Source: Agapanthus africanus
Taxonomy: Eukaryota > Streptophyta > Magnoliopsida > Asparagales > Amaryllidaceae
DNA length: 64,000 bases
Assembly (NCBI GenBank): GCA_030015575.1
Contig: CM057344.1
Coordinates: 591,922,410 to 591,986,409, forward strand
Direction of reading: 5' to 3'
The translations under genes and the position numbers were made by a program. The notes under the pieces were generated by a model that did no database searches, was not told where the DNA came from, and saw only the letters and a list, made by a program, of their open reading frames with translations. Positions 1 through 11,993 of this stretch are shown here, one piece after another; position 1 is the stretch's first letter; every line of letters begins with the position of its first letter.

Positions 1-253
1 AGTGTCCACACTGTTCTCTACCCCGTATTCATGAAATTATGTTTGATCTTTAGAGAAATTTACCCAGAAAATAAATACTGGAATAAGAAAAGAGAAAGAA
101 AGATTTAGCTCCCTCAGAAATCCGGGGAGAATTTGTATGCCTTCAAAGTTCAAGGGCTGCCTTATCTCTTCTCTAGTGTTGCATGACTGCTCTTATTTTT
201 TGGAACATGAGGCTCAATTTGGCAACATATAAGGGGTTAGGTAAGTGTATACA
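1..253 (-). other. Athila 3' internal region downstream of integrase
   Basis: This stretch joins directly to 10725 onward once the Tekay-like insertion is removed. It follows the integrase C-terminus on the minus strand and holds no open frame. An env-like gene, known from some Athila members, is not visible. The 3' LTR must lie beyond the left edge. Confidence 0.55.
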
Positions 254-258
254 GAAGT
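254..258. repeat. Target-site duplication gaagt (mate at 10725-10729)
   Basis: The five bases before the left LTR and the five after the right LTR are both gaagt. This is the normal 5-bp duplication made by Ty3/gypsy integrase and fixes the ends of the inserted element exactly. Confidence 0.95.
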
Positions 259-2667
259 TGCCACGCCCCGCCTCCCAGAGTGCGCTAAGATAGGCACGTG
301 ACAGAGCCAACCATGCTACCCGTGGATAGGAAATATCCCTCCACAGTCACATTACGGCTGTAGAGATATCAAGAACAGTAAAAATAATAAACAACTATCT
401 AATACATGTCCATGAACCAGAATAATGAGTCAAGAATAAAAATAATGCGGAAGCAAAAAGATCCATTACAATAATAAACTGGAATGTACGTCCCATAATG
501 CGGGCTCACATCAGGAATGAAAATACTGAAAGGAAACTAAACTAAACTAATAACAGTTCCTCACTGCTCGGCCTGTTGATCAAAATACTCCTGGACAGCC
601 TGCGATAAAGATAAGGGATCTGGGCTATGCAAAACCCAGACGTCAGTGCGTCAAAATATCAATAATCCTAAACAAGCAGGATGTGATGAAATATGCAGGC
701 ATGAAGTATGAACAGTAACAAGTCATCAGTAGTAAGTAAACCGTAACATGAATATAGATCAGTGAACAAGATATAAACAAGTGAAGTACAGTGAGTAGTC
801 TAAACTGTGCTATAGGGTTATCCACTCTAAAGTTATTCGAAATCAATTAATGTAATCATCATCGTAACCCATCGGTCTATGCCCCGTTCATTCCCCACGG
901 GACCACGGTAAAATGATGTAATAGACTGTGAGTCCATGTCCCGTTCATTCCCTACGGGACAATGGTAAAATGATATAATAGCCCTTTGAGTTACGTTCAG
1001 CTACATTCTTGATTTCCCATACCCCCAAGTTATGTGTGTAAGTCAGGTATTTATAAATCTGAGACTAATGCCAACACAGGATCAAGCAGGAACAGGTTTG
1101 TCTGTATAGACAATAGGAAATGTCCGTAGGGACAACAGGTCAAGATTGTCGGCATTAGTAACAAGATCAGGTAACATGTCAAGCTGTGGTACATCAGGTC
1201 ATGTCAGGTGGTGTACATGTATCAAGTAGTGCACAGGTATCAAGTCATGTCAGTAGTAGTGTATCAGGTAATGTCAGGTAGTGCATAAGTGTCGAGTGGG
1301 TGCTTATAATCAAACCGTAACAAGTATGGGTGCACAAAATCAAGTATAGAGTACTAATAAAATGAACTAACATGAATGGTATGCACATAGATAGAAAGTC
1401 AATGACATGGATGCACACTATCGATTAGGGTTACTTTTAATAGTTCTAAAACTAATTAGATTGCACTTTATTAAACATGGGGTATTAAAACAACAGTATT
1501 AGGTTATTAATAAGATCTGTAAATGCAGCTATATGCATTCTATATGATATGGATGCAAGTGGACATCATATAACCGTAAAAGGATAAACTAACAAGTGCG
1601 AGATATATAACTAAGCAATATGAGATGCAACTATTCGATTTGATGCAGTATATGATAGTATAGTATGTAACAAGATAAATTTTCATGACCTAGATCTGAA
1701 ATGATATGAATGGATGTAAACGGGTATCGAATAAATCGACAAAACTAAAAACAATAATGTGGATTGCAAAATTAACCATTTTGAAGTATTATAATTCAAA
1801 TAGATATAGATTATGGTATTATAGCATGTAGCAAGATAAACTTGCATGCGACTAGATATGTAAATAGTGATATGGATGCACACGGATGTCCGAAGACAGT
1901 AAAATAGTAAAATGGTAATGTGGGATGCATAATTAAACAATAAGAAATGTTATTATTCACATGTGTGCAATATATTGTAGTATAGCATCTAGCAAGATTA
2001 ACTTGCCTAGACGGAACAAGAACGGATGTGTACGGAACGTCCTACGTCGGCGAAATGCCGCGACGTGCGCACGGTACATGGAACGGTTCCAAACAACGCA
2101 CGAGGGTGATCACGCAAGCAAGGCACTTCCTCTGGGTCGTTTGGATCGTCGGCGACGATCCGGCTCCGACGAACTACGAGAATACAATATTCAAGAATCA
2201 AGAAATGAGAAGAAAGAAGAAAGAAAGAAGGAGGAAGAAGAAGAGGGAAGAAGGAGGAAAGGAAGAGGGAAGGAAGGCTTACTGTGGTTGGTGGTGGCGT
2301 TGACGATGGAGCTCCGGTGAAGGGCTAGGGTATTAGGGTCAAGCTAGGGTTAGGGCTTGGGTTTTTGTTGTCTGGGGTTGGTGCAGGGTTTTGGTGTAGA
2401 GGGGAGAGCAGATGGGAGAGAGAGGAGAGGTGGAAGAAGGAGATGGCGATGAGTGAAGTGGTCGACGGCGAGATGAGGGTGGTGCAGGTGGGTTTCTCGG
2501 TTGTAGTGGTTGTGCAGGGTGTGTGCAGGGGCTCGGGGAGAGGGAAGAAGGTGGAGAAGGAAGAGGCGAAGGGTAAGCGAGGAGGAGGAGGCTTGGTTGA
2601 AGGTGCTGAGGAGATTAGGGTTAGGGTTTGAGGTGTGAGGATGGGTCGACGAGGAAGGAGCTCGGGG

Positions 2668-2676
2668 ATTTAAATA
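2668..2676 (-). promoter_or_regulatory. TATA-like box of the 3' LTR
   Basis: The minus strand reads TATTTAAAT here, followed in the minus direction by a CT-rich tract and GC-rich sequence as expected for R/U5. The same site occurs at 9796-9804 in the 5' LTR. No transcript data are available. Confidence 0.4.
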
Positions 2677-2754
2677 AGGAGAGAAAAAGAAACGTGAAGA
2701 AGGGAGGTGAGCATAAGCGTAGAAGGGAGGTGACCGCATCCAAGATGCATAGTA

Positions 2755-2950
2755 TCCACGAGAGGTGTGAGAGAGAGTGGGAAGAGAGAGAAAGGGAGAG
2801 AAAGATAGAGAGAAGAGAGATATCGAGAGGAGAGAGAGGGGGAGAAAGAAAATTTTAATTTAGTGGGGGAGAGAGAGATCTGCGCTTGAGGGTGAGAGAG
2901 AGAGATGTGGGGCCCAGGCCCAGAGAGAGAGAGAGAGAGAGAGAAGGATC
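2755..2950. repeat. GA-rich purine tract in the LTR
   Basis: Nearly pure A/G on the plus strand with runs of GAGAGA, including a (GA)n block at 2921-2942. It is repeated in the other LTR at about 9888-10075. On the coding strand it is a CT-rich leader just upstream of the TATA-like site. Confidence 0.8.
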
Positions 2951-3668
2951 TGTGCTGTTTTAGAAAGTTAGGATTTAAAATTGGAAAAGATTTTTTGTTT
3001 GTTAATTAAATTTAAACGTTGATTTAAAGAAAAAAAATAAAGATATTAAATTTAATAAAATTTTAATTTTGGCGGTATACAAAAATATTCCAAAACACAC
3101 CCGGGTCGGGTCTAAAAATTCAGATTTAAAATATAAAAAATATGTGCGACGTCCAAATTTCAAAATGAAAGCTCGGGCAACGAAAATGCATACCTCCAAG
3201 AACGGATGCACGTACGTGCGTGTAGCCATCTAAACATGTCTGTTTCGCTGAACGGGACGAGAACAAGATGCGTGGATGCTGCCACGGGGTTAGGGGTATC
3301 ATGCAGGCCATGTTAGTATTTTTAAAATATTTTACGTGACTTAAAATGTTATATGGTAAAAGATGCAATGCCAGATAAAATGCCAGTATGCAGTATTCAT
3401 GAAAATGCACATGTCTATGTAACAAGTCAAGATAATTCATAAATATGAATCAAATAATTTTCAAGCAAGTGGGTCGGGTCGAATGCAATGTAAAATGTAA
3501 AATACCATTCGCACCCAAAACACGATAAATCGGGAAAAAATACCACAATTAAGGAAATACGAGAACTGGAATAGGTATAAATGAATTATGTTGTTACATT
3601 ATACCCAACTACAAAAAGAATTTCGTTCTCGAAATTCCAAAAACAAGAAAGGATAAACAATCAAGAAA

Positions 3669-5198
3669 CTATAAGAATAGGTGTGGAAACTTCTGTCGGA
3701 TTTCATCTTCTCGTTTCCAAGTTGATTCTCCATGCGAGCGGTTTCCCCAAGAAACAAGTACGAGAGGGATAACCTTGTTCTTAAGAAGCTTTTCCCTTCG
3801 ATCCACAATCGACATCGGTCGTTCCTCAATGGTTAGATCTTCTCGTACAGCCAGCTCCGAATGATCCAGCACGCGTGTTTCATCTCGAACATATTTACGG
3901 AGTTGAGATACATGAAACACGTCATGAACATTCGCCAAAGATTATGGTAAAGCCAATCGATAAGCCACTTCTCCAACACGCTCCAAAATCTCGAAAGGCC
4001 CTACGAATCGAGGACTAAGCTTGCCTCGACTCCCAAAACGAATCACTCCTCTAGTCGGTGATATCTTCAAGAATACCAAATCACCAACAACGAACTCTAG
4101 AGGTCTTCTTGATGTATCGGCCCAACTCTTCTGTCGGTCTTGGGCTACCTTCATGTGATTCCGGATAGTGGTAACTTTCTCCACTATTTGCACGATCAAA
4201 TCCGGTCCCAACAATCTTCGTTCTCCAACATCATCCCAACAAACGGGCGAGCGACACATGCGACCATACAACGCTTTGAATGGAGCCATCTGAATAGTCT
4301 CCTGGAAGCTGTTGTTGTAAGAAAACTCCACCAAGTGTAGGTGATCCTCCCATGAACCATTGAAGTCTAACATGCAAGCTCTCAACATGTCTTCAAGAGT
4401 TTGGATCGTGCTTTCCGACTGACCATCTGTCTTAGGATGATAAGCTGTGCTAAACTTCAATCGAGTCCCCAAACTTTCCTGTAAGCTCCTCCAGAAGTGT
4501 GATAAGAAACGGGTGTCATGGTCGGACACGATACTCACCGGTGCTCCATGCAATCTTACAATCTCCTGCATGTACCGTTCTGCCAATACTTCCGTTGATT
4601 GACCAACTTGAAATGGTATGAAATGAGCTGCCTTGGTCAATCGATCAACAATCACCCGAATTGCATCGTTGCCCTTTGGACTCCGCGGTAAAGCTGTCAC
4701 GAAATCCAAGGTTATATGTTCCTATTTCCATTGAGAAATCGGAAGTGGTTGCAATAAACCAGCAACCCTTTGATGTTCAGCCTTAACTTGCTGACACACC
4801 AAGCACTTTGCCATAAAGCGAGCAATCTCCCTTTTCATGCCTTCCCACCAGAAATGTTGTCTTAGATCGCGGAACATTTTCATGCTTTCAGGATGTACGG
4901 AATACGCGGAACTGTGTGCCTCCTTCATAACTTCTTCCCGAATGTCTCCTTTTGGCACACACAAACGGCTACCATACCACAACGAACCATCTTCATGAAT
5001 CAACAAGTCCGCTTCAACTTGTTCTCGAAACTTCTGCAATCTTGGGTCTTGTAACTGCGCTGCTTTAATATTCATGATCAATGACGACTGTACTTGCAGC
5101 TGCATCAAAACACATCCCAATCCTTCCCCAGATGCATCGCTGTGAATCACCAATCCTCCGGAACCGTCTGGTACGGTCAAACTAGGAGCGGTTATCAA
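3669..5198 (-). pseudogene. Tekay-like RNase H - integrase - chromodomain-like pol fragment
   Basis: One minus-strand frame with two nonsense codons. From 5198 it gives the RNase H-side segment and then the integrase HHCC zinc-binding region (HSSAYSVHPESMK ... CLVCQQVK). A TAG at 4722-4724 is followed by the integrase core, 4709-3942. Catalytic residues are intact in that core: D22 (VDRLTKAAHF), D63 (VSDHDTRF) and E99 (GQSESTIQ), with the expected 35-residue spacing between the last two. A TAA at 3942-3944 separates the C-terminal part (HDVFHVSQLRKYV ... STWKREDE), which resembles the chromodomain-bearing tail of Tekay/Del chromoviruses. The protein would copy cDNA into the genome, but this copy cannot make one chain. 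Confidence 0.9.
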
Positions 5199-5206
5199 TC
5201 TCTACT

Positions 5207-5410
5207 TTAATGTCTCAAAACTGACACACATTTATCCGCGTGCCGTCCTTTTACTAGAAGATCTGGAGCTCCCCAAGATGAATTGCTGCTGCGAATCCAA
5301 CCCTTCTCAAGTAATTGACTTCTTCTAACTCCATTGGTGCCATTGGATAATACGCCTTTGAGGTTGGCGCTGTACCAGGAACAAGATCGATCGCGAACTC
5401 TACATCTCAT
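5207..5410 (-). pseudogene. Reverse transcriptase remnant with most of RT deleted
   Basis: Only a short N-terminal RT-like stretch (around EFAIDLVPGTAP in one frame) precedes the RNase H region. The palm with its catalytic aspartates is absent, because only about 200 bp separate the protease from the RNase H fragment. The frame is also shifted. This is a deletion derivative. Confidence 0.65.
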
Positions 5411-5515
5411 TTCAGCGGTAAACCCGAGATGTCCTCGAACACGTCTATGAAATCTCGAACTACAGCTGGCGCTTCAACTTCCATTGACGAAAGAACATTG
5501 TTTGTCGGCCTAGCC

Positions 5516-5915
5516 CTAAACTCGACTGGTCCGACATAATAGTTCTTCTAGCAAAACAAATTCCGAATGTCCGGGAATCTGGAAAATCACTTTCTTTGCC
5601 CTACAATCAATGTGAGCGTGGAAAGTGAGACAATCCATTTCCATGACAACTTCATAACTTCCGGTTATCAAACACCAAGAAATCTGCGAATAAATCATGT
5701 CTGCACGTAACTCTAGAACAATCCTTACATTCTCTACTGGCTATGATCTTCCCATTCCCAGTGTGTATGTCCCAACAACTAGACAGGATCGTGCAAGTAC
5801 ACTTAGAAGACACAAAACAATGGGATGCACTAGAATCGAATAATGCTAATGCGGGAAAAATCATGAACAAGTAGGATACCTGAAACGACTTCCTCTGAAA
5901 CTTTGGCCTCTTCAA
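5516..5915 (-). pseudogene. Aspartic protease relic
   Basis: The active-site loop reads LFDSSASHCFVSS where family members have LFDSGASHSFVS, so the conserved glycine of D-S/T-G is replaced by serine. The frame is shifted relative to gag and shifts again near 5652-5698, after which HAHIDCRAKKVIFQ continues the retropepsin/RT linker. It would have cut the Gag-Pol polyprotein and is predicted to be inactive. Confidence 0.75.
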
Positions 5916-5964
5916 CCGTCAGGGTAAAGGCTCGAGCTTGATTGGGTCCTTGAGTCAACTGCTT

Positions 5965-6984
5965 CTACCCCTGAAACTGCTTCTGCGGTGGCCTCTGAAC
6001 ATCATCTATGCGAAGCTTCGACGGACAAGTATCAGTGGTATGATCAGCTGATCCACAAATAAGACAAAGTCCAAGTCTCCTTCGACAATCTCTCCAGAAA
6101 TGACCCGGTCGTTGGCAGTAATCGCATAACACCCTTCCTTTTTGCTTGGCCAAAACTGCCTTCTTCATTGGTGTAACACCACGCCTATTCACCGGAATAC
6201 TTCTGCGTATATGCGCTAGGTTTGGTGTAAAAGCCGGCTTCTATACCACAACTGCCTGCTGCTGCGTACCCTCAGTCTTCAATGATAAACTCTGCTGCTC
6301 CCTGGCTGCTTTAAGCACTTGCGAGAAAGTGGTCAATCCCAGAGATATAATGTGCCTATGGATTTCCACGTCCAAACTACGCATAAACCTTCGTGCCCTA
6401 TCAGCTTCTTTGGCCACCAAAGGTCCAGCGAAATGACTGAGCCGTGTCCACTCAGCCATATGTGCATCCACGGATCCGCCATTCTGCTTCAAACCGATAA
6501 ACTTTTCTTCCATTTCCTCCCGTGCAGTCTGCGGGAAGAACTTCTCCAAGAAGCTCTGCGAGAACGTTGCCCAACTGATCGACTTGGGCAAACGGGTCTC
6601 CTATTCAAGCCACCATTCACGGGCATAGTCTACCAATTGGATGCGTACTACATCCACTCTCATGTCCTCTGGAATCTATGCTGCAATGAGCAAATTCTCC
6701 GTATCGACTAGCCACTGCTCTGCTGGCAACGGCTCTTTCAGAACAGTGAAAACGGACGGACCAAGTCTCCTGAAATCCGCCACGGTACCCACACACTCTA
6801 TTGGTTTGGCCACAACATTGTTTACGGACTGTTGGACGGTCCGCAAACCTTCCTGAAAAGCTTCGGCTTGCCGCTGGTTCAACTCGGTCTGCCGCTTCTG
6901 GTTCTCCAGCATGCTATGAATTACTCCAAGTAAGGCGGCGTCATCCACACGCCTCTGGTACGTCTTCAGATTTCTGTCTACCAT
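5965..6984 (-). pseudogene. Gag with two CCHC zinc knuckles
   Basis: Three open segments (6984-6676, 6591-6241, 6192-5965) share one frame and are separated by nonsense codons. The first holds a glutamine-rich N-terminus. The second matches the plant retrotransposon gag domain (SWATFSQSFLEKFFP ... FIGLKQNGGSVDAHMAEW). The third has two zinc knuckles, CDYCQRPGHFWRDC and CLICGSADHTTDTC, both fitting C-X2-C-X4-H-X4-C. Gag forms the particle that packages element RNA. ATG at 6984 is the first in-frame start after the primer site and leader. Confidence 0.85.
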
Positions 6985-7383
6985 GTTCCTGAAACCAAAA
7001 CACCGAAAAGGATTAGTATGATAACAGATTCAAGCTATAGATCAAGGATATGAATCAAGACTAGAACTCCAAGTTACTTAAATAGAGTACCGCATTGTAA
7101 CCATGCCGTGGTACATAGTTACAATCGCATAACTCCATCCAAGTCGCCTAAATTCTAGAGATAAACAATAGGAAACCAAGGTTTCAAGTCGAGATGCAAA
7201 GAGGTTTGCATATCGTTAAGGTAGGGATCAAGAGGGAGAGATTCAAGAATGGCAAGATGGTAAAGTGGCAGGACATGTTCCAAATCACGAGTATTCTGAT
7301 TCGTGTATTGGGTCCAATACCCAACTACAAAAGAATCAAACCCGATTAACCTAGATCCTATGTCTCTGATACCAAACAAACCC
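6985..7383 (-). other. Tekay-like untranslated leader
   Basis: About 400 bp between the 5' LTR and gag with no open frame beyond chance. It contains the primer site at its LTR side. A stretch near 7318-7334 (ATACCCAACTACAAAA) recurs beside the 3' LTR at 3600. Confidence 0.7.
7363..7374 (-). other. Primer-binding site, initiator tRNA-Met type
   Basis: The minus strand reads TGGTATCAGAGA nine bases inside the 5' LTR. It matches the usual plant iMet primer site TGGTATCAGAGC at 11 of 12 positions, confirming the minus orientation. Confidence 0.9.
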
Positions 7384-10300
7384 TGTCACGCCCCGCTTCC
7401 TAGAGTGCGCTAAGATAGGCACATAACAGAGCCAACCATGCTACCTGTGAATAGGAAATATCCCTCCACAGTCACATTACGGCTATAGAGATATCAAGAA
7501 CAGAAAAAATAATAAACAACTATCTAATACATGTCCATGAACCAGAATAACGAGTCAAGAATAAAAATAATGCGGAAGCAAAAAGATCCAATACAATAAT
7601 AAACTGTAATATACGTCCCATAATGCGGGCTCACATCAGGAATGAAAATACTGAAAGGAAACTAAACTAAACTAATAACAGGTCCTCACTGCTCGGCCTG
7701 TTGATCAAAATACTCCTGGACAGCCCGCGATAAAGATAAGGGATCTGGGCCATGCAAAACCCAGACGTTAGTGCGTTAAAATATCAATAATTCTAAGCAA
7801 GCAGGATGTGATGAAATATGCAGGCATGAAGTATGAACAGTAACAAGTCATCAGTAGCAAGTAAACCATAACATGAATATAGATCAGTGAACATGATATA
7901 AATAAGTGAAGTGCAGTGAGTAGTCTAAACTGTGCTATAGGGTTATCCACTCTAAAATTATTCGAAATCAATTAATGTAATCCTCATCATAACCCATCGG
8001 TCTATGCCCCGTTCATTCCCCACGGGACCACGGTAAAATGATGTAATAGACTGTGAGTCCATGTCGTGTTCATTCCCTACGGGACCACGGTAAAATGATA
8101 TAATAGCCCTTTGAGTTACGTTCAGCTACATTCTTGATTTCCCATACCCGCAAGTTATGTGTGTAAGTCAGGTATTTATAAATCTGAGACTAATGCCAAA
8201 ACAGGATCAAGCAGAAACAGGTTTGTCTGTATAGACAACAGGAAATGTCCGTAGGGACAACAGGTCAAGATTGTCGGCATTAGTAACAAGATCAGGTAAC
8301 ATGTCAAGCTGTGGTACATCAGGTCATGTCAGGTGGTGTACATGTATCAAGTAGTGCATAGGTATCAAGTCATGTCAGTAGTAGTGTATCAGGTAATGTC
8401 AGGTAGTGCATAAGTGTCGAGTGGGTGCTCATAATCAAACCGTAACAAGTATGGGTGCACAAAATCAAGTATAGAGTACTAATAAAATGAACTAATATGA
8501 ATGGTATGCACATAGATAGAAAGTCAATGACATGGATGCACACTATCGATTAGGGTTACTTTTAATAGTTCTAAAACTAATTAGATTGCACTTTATTAAA
8601 CATGGGGTATTAAAACAACAGTATTAGGTTATTAATAAGATCTGTAAATGCAGCTATATGCATTCTATATGATATGGATGCAAGCGGACATCATATAACC
8701 GTAAAATGATAAACTAACAAGTGCGAGATATATAACTAAGCAATATGAGATGCAACTATTCGATTTGATGCAGTATATGATAGTATAGTATGTAACAAGA
8801 TAAATTTTCATGACCTAGATCTGAAATGATATGAATGGATGTAAATGGTATCGAATAAATCGACAAAACTAAAAACAATAATGTGGATTGCAAAATTAAC
8901 CATTTTGAAGTATTATAATTCAAATAGATATAAATTATGGTATTATAGCATGTAGCAAGATAAACTTGCATGCGACTAGATATGCAAATAGTGATATGGA
9001 TACACACGGATGTCTGAAGACAGTAAAATGGTAATGTGGGATGCATAATTAAACAATAAGAAATGTTATTATTCACATGTGTGCAATATATTGTAGTATA
9101 GCATGTAGCAAAATTAACTTGCCTAGACGGAACAAGAACGGATGTGTACGGAACGTCCTACGTCGGCGAAATGTCGCGACGTGCGCACGGTACACGGAAC
9201 GGTTCCAAACAACGCACGATGGTGATCACGCAAGCAAGGCACTTCCTCTGGGTCGTTTGGATCGTCGGCGACGATCCCGGCTCCGACGAACTACGAGAAT
9301 ACAATATTCAAGAATCAAGAAATGAGAAGAAAGAAGAAAGAAAGAAGGAGGAAGAAGAAGAGGGAAGAAGGAGGAAATGAAGAGGGAAGGAAAGCTTACT
9401 GTGGTTGGTAGTGGCGTCGACGATGGAGCTCCGGCGAAGGGCTAAGGTATTAGGGTCAAGCTAGGGTTAGAGCTTGGATTTTTGTTGTCTGGGGTTGGTG
9501 CAGGAATGGTGCAGGGTTTTGGTGTAGAGGGGAGAGCAGATGGGAGAGAGAGGAGAGGTCGAAGAAGGAGATGGCGATGAGTGAGGTGGTCGACGATGAG
9601 ATGAGGGTGGTGCAGGTGGGTTTCTCGGTTGAAGTGGGTGTGCAGGGTGTATGCAGGGGCTCGGGGAGAGGGAAGAAGGTGGAGAAGGAAGAGGCGAAGG
9701 GTAAGCGAGGAGGAGGAGGCTCGGTTGAAGGTGCTGAGGAGATTAGGGTTAGGGTTTGAGGTGTGAGGATGGGTCGACGAGGAAGGAGCTCGGGGATTTA
9801 AATAAGGAGAGAAAAAGAAACGTGAAGAAGGGAGGTGAGCATAAGCGTAGAAGGGAGGTGACCGCATCTAAGATGCATAGTATCCACGAGAGGTGTGAGA
9901 GAGTGTGGGAAGAGAGAGAAAGGGAGAGAAAGATAGAGAGAAGAGAGATATCGAGAGGAGAGAGAGGGGGAGAAAGAAAATTTTAATTTAGTGGGGGAGA
10001 GAGAGAGATCTGCGCTTGAGGGTGAGAGAGAGAGATGTGGGGCCCAGGCCCAGAGAGAGAGAGAGAGAGAGAGAAGGATCTGTGCTGTTTTAGAAAGTTA
10101 AGATTTGAAATTGGAAAAGATTTTTTGTTTGTTAATTAAATTTAAACGTTGATTTAAAGAAAAAAAAATAAAGATATTAAATTTAATAAAATTTGAATTT
10201 TGGCGGGATACAAAAATATTCCAAAACACGCCCGGGTCGGGTCTAAAAATTCAGATTTAAAATATGAAAAATATATGCGACGTCCAAATTTCAAAATGAA

Positions 10301-10724
10301 AGCTCGGGTAACGAAAATGCATACCCCCAAGAACGGATGCACGTACGTGCGTGTAGCCATCCAAACACGTCCGTTTCGCTGAACGGGACGAGAACAAGAT
10401 GTGCGGATGCTACCACGGGGTTAGGGGTATCATGCAGGCCATGTTAGTATTTTTAAAATATTTTACGTGACTTAAAATGTTATATGGTAAAAGATGCAAT
10501 GCCAGATAAAATGCCAGTATGCAGTATTCATGAAAATGCACATGTCTATGTAAGAGGTCAAGATAATTCATAAATATGAATCAAATAAGTTTCAAGCAAG
10601 CGGGTCGGGTCGAATGCAATGTAAAATGTAAAATACCATTCACACCCACGATAAATCAGGAAAAAATACCACAATTAAGGAAATACGAGAACTGTAATAG
10701 GTATAAATGAACTAGGTTGTTACA
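7384..10724 (-). repeat. Tekay-like element 5' LTR (3341 bp)
   Basis: Direct repeat partner of 259-3598, starting TGTCACG and ending TGTTACA on the plus strand and followed by the TSD gaagt. It carries the same TATA-like site (9796-9804) and GA-rich tract. Confidence 0.95.
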
Positions 10725-10859
10725 GAAGTCCTTTAAATACTAAAATTAGCAAATAAACCTAAAAAATGAAAATAAAAGTTAGTACTTCATATAATATACA
10801 TAATATACAAATGAGGGGTTAAAAATACGTCATCTATATTCCAGCTCATGGAGAACATT

Positions 10860-11948
10860 GAGCTCCTCCCCATTACTTACCGAAAATTCTAAAAATGGTT
10901 TTAATTTTTGACCATTAACTTTGAAAATGTCACCATTTTAGGGTTTTCAATCTCAATAGCTCTATGTGAAAAAACAGTTTTAATAATATATGGCCCCGTC
11001 AATCGCGATTTTAATTTTTTAAGAAATAGATGCAATCATGAATCATATAGCAAAACTTTTTGGCCCATTTTAAAATCTTTTCTTGAAATCTTTTTGTCAT
11101 GAAAATTCTTCATTTTTTCTTTAAAATTTTTAGCATTCTCATAAGCATCGTTTCTTATCTCCTCTAATTCATTTAGTTAGAGCTTCCTATACTTACCAGC
11201 TTCTTCAATGTCTATATTTAACTGTTTTATGGCCCATATAGTACGGTGTTCCAACTCCACTTGTAAATGGCAAGATTTCCCAAATATAAGCCTATATGGA
11301 GACATACCAAGAATGGTCTTGTATGCGGTTTGGTAAGCTCATAGTGCATCAACAAGCTCAAGTGATCAATCCTTGCAGTTCTTATTAACTGTCTTTTTCA
11401 ATATTTGCTTAATTTGTCTATTTGATAGCTCAACTTGCTCACTAGTTTGCGGATGATATGGGGTGAATAATTTATGGTGAATCGAATATTTTCTCATAAG
11501 AGCTTCGAAAGATCGGTTGCAAAAATGAGTCCCATTATCACTAATAATAGAGCGTGGAATGCCAAAACCGGGAAATAATATTATTTTTAAAAAACTTGAC
11601 AACAACTTTGTTATCATTGATTTTGCATGCCATTGCTTCCACCCATTTCGATACGTAATTGACCACCACTAAAATATAAATATTTCCAAATGAATTTGGG
11701 AATGGCCCCATAAAATTTATGCCCCATACATCAAAGATCTCAACTATAAGAATAGAATTGAGAGGTATCATATTCCGCCTAGTGATTTTACCTAAGTGTT
11801 GGCAGCATTCACAAGTTTTACAAAATTCATATGCATCTTTAAATAACATGGGCCAATAAAACCCACTTTGTAAAAAATTTTCCGCCGTCTTTTTTGGCCC
11901 AAAATGGCCCCCATTTGTATGATCGTGACAAAATGAAAGAACACTCAT
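10860..11948 (-). pseudogene. Athila integrase relic
   Basis: From 11948 the frame gives the HHCC zinc-binding region (CHDHTNGGHFG ... CKTCECCQHLG) and the start of the core (FDVWGINFMGPF). A frameshift near 11541-11617 leads to IISDNGTHF and QVELSNRQIKQIL. The second catalytic D and the E keep the 35-residue spacing. The first catalytic D is replaced: the text is LVVVNYVSKWVEA where family members have VDYVSKWVEA. A TGA replaces Trp after KNCKD near 11365. Further C-terminal text continues to about 10860 ([27 protein letters not shown]). Confidence 0.9.
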
Positions 11949-11993
11949 AATTTCATCCTTAGGTATATACCGCCGAATGATTTGGTCATTACA

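Larger units (their letters stand above)
259..3598 (-). repeat. Tekay-like element 3' LTR (3340 bp)
   Basis: It is a direct repeat of 7384-10724, aligned over its whole length, and starts TGCC where the other copy has TGTC. It contains a TATA-like site near 2668-2676 (minus strand), a purine/GA-rich tract around 2760-2945 and many short open frames that recur in the other LTR and are not genes. Confidence 0.95.
259..10724 (-). mobile_element. Tekay-like Ty3/gypsy chromovirus, non-autonomous, inserted in Athila
   Basis: The element is 10,466 bp with two 3.34 kb direct LTRs and a 3.8 kb internal region coding on the minus strand. Plus-strand ends are TGCCACG/TGTCACG and TGTTACA, so each LTR has TG...CA ends. 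Perfect 5-bp TSDs flank it. The internal region carries gag, protease, RNase H, a DDE integrase and a chromodomain-like tail, but most of RT is deleted. All reading frames contain stops or shifts. In the first ~120 LTR bases the two copies differ at eight positions, all transitions, the pattern left by decay of methylated cytosines. It cannot be autonomous. Confidence 0.95.

Noticed and set aside
1961-2858. Several Lys/Arg/Glu-rich plus-strand frames and one 129-codon minus frame
   Set aside because: They come from the GA-rich tract of an LTR and recur in the other LTR copy.
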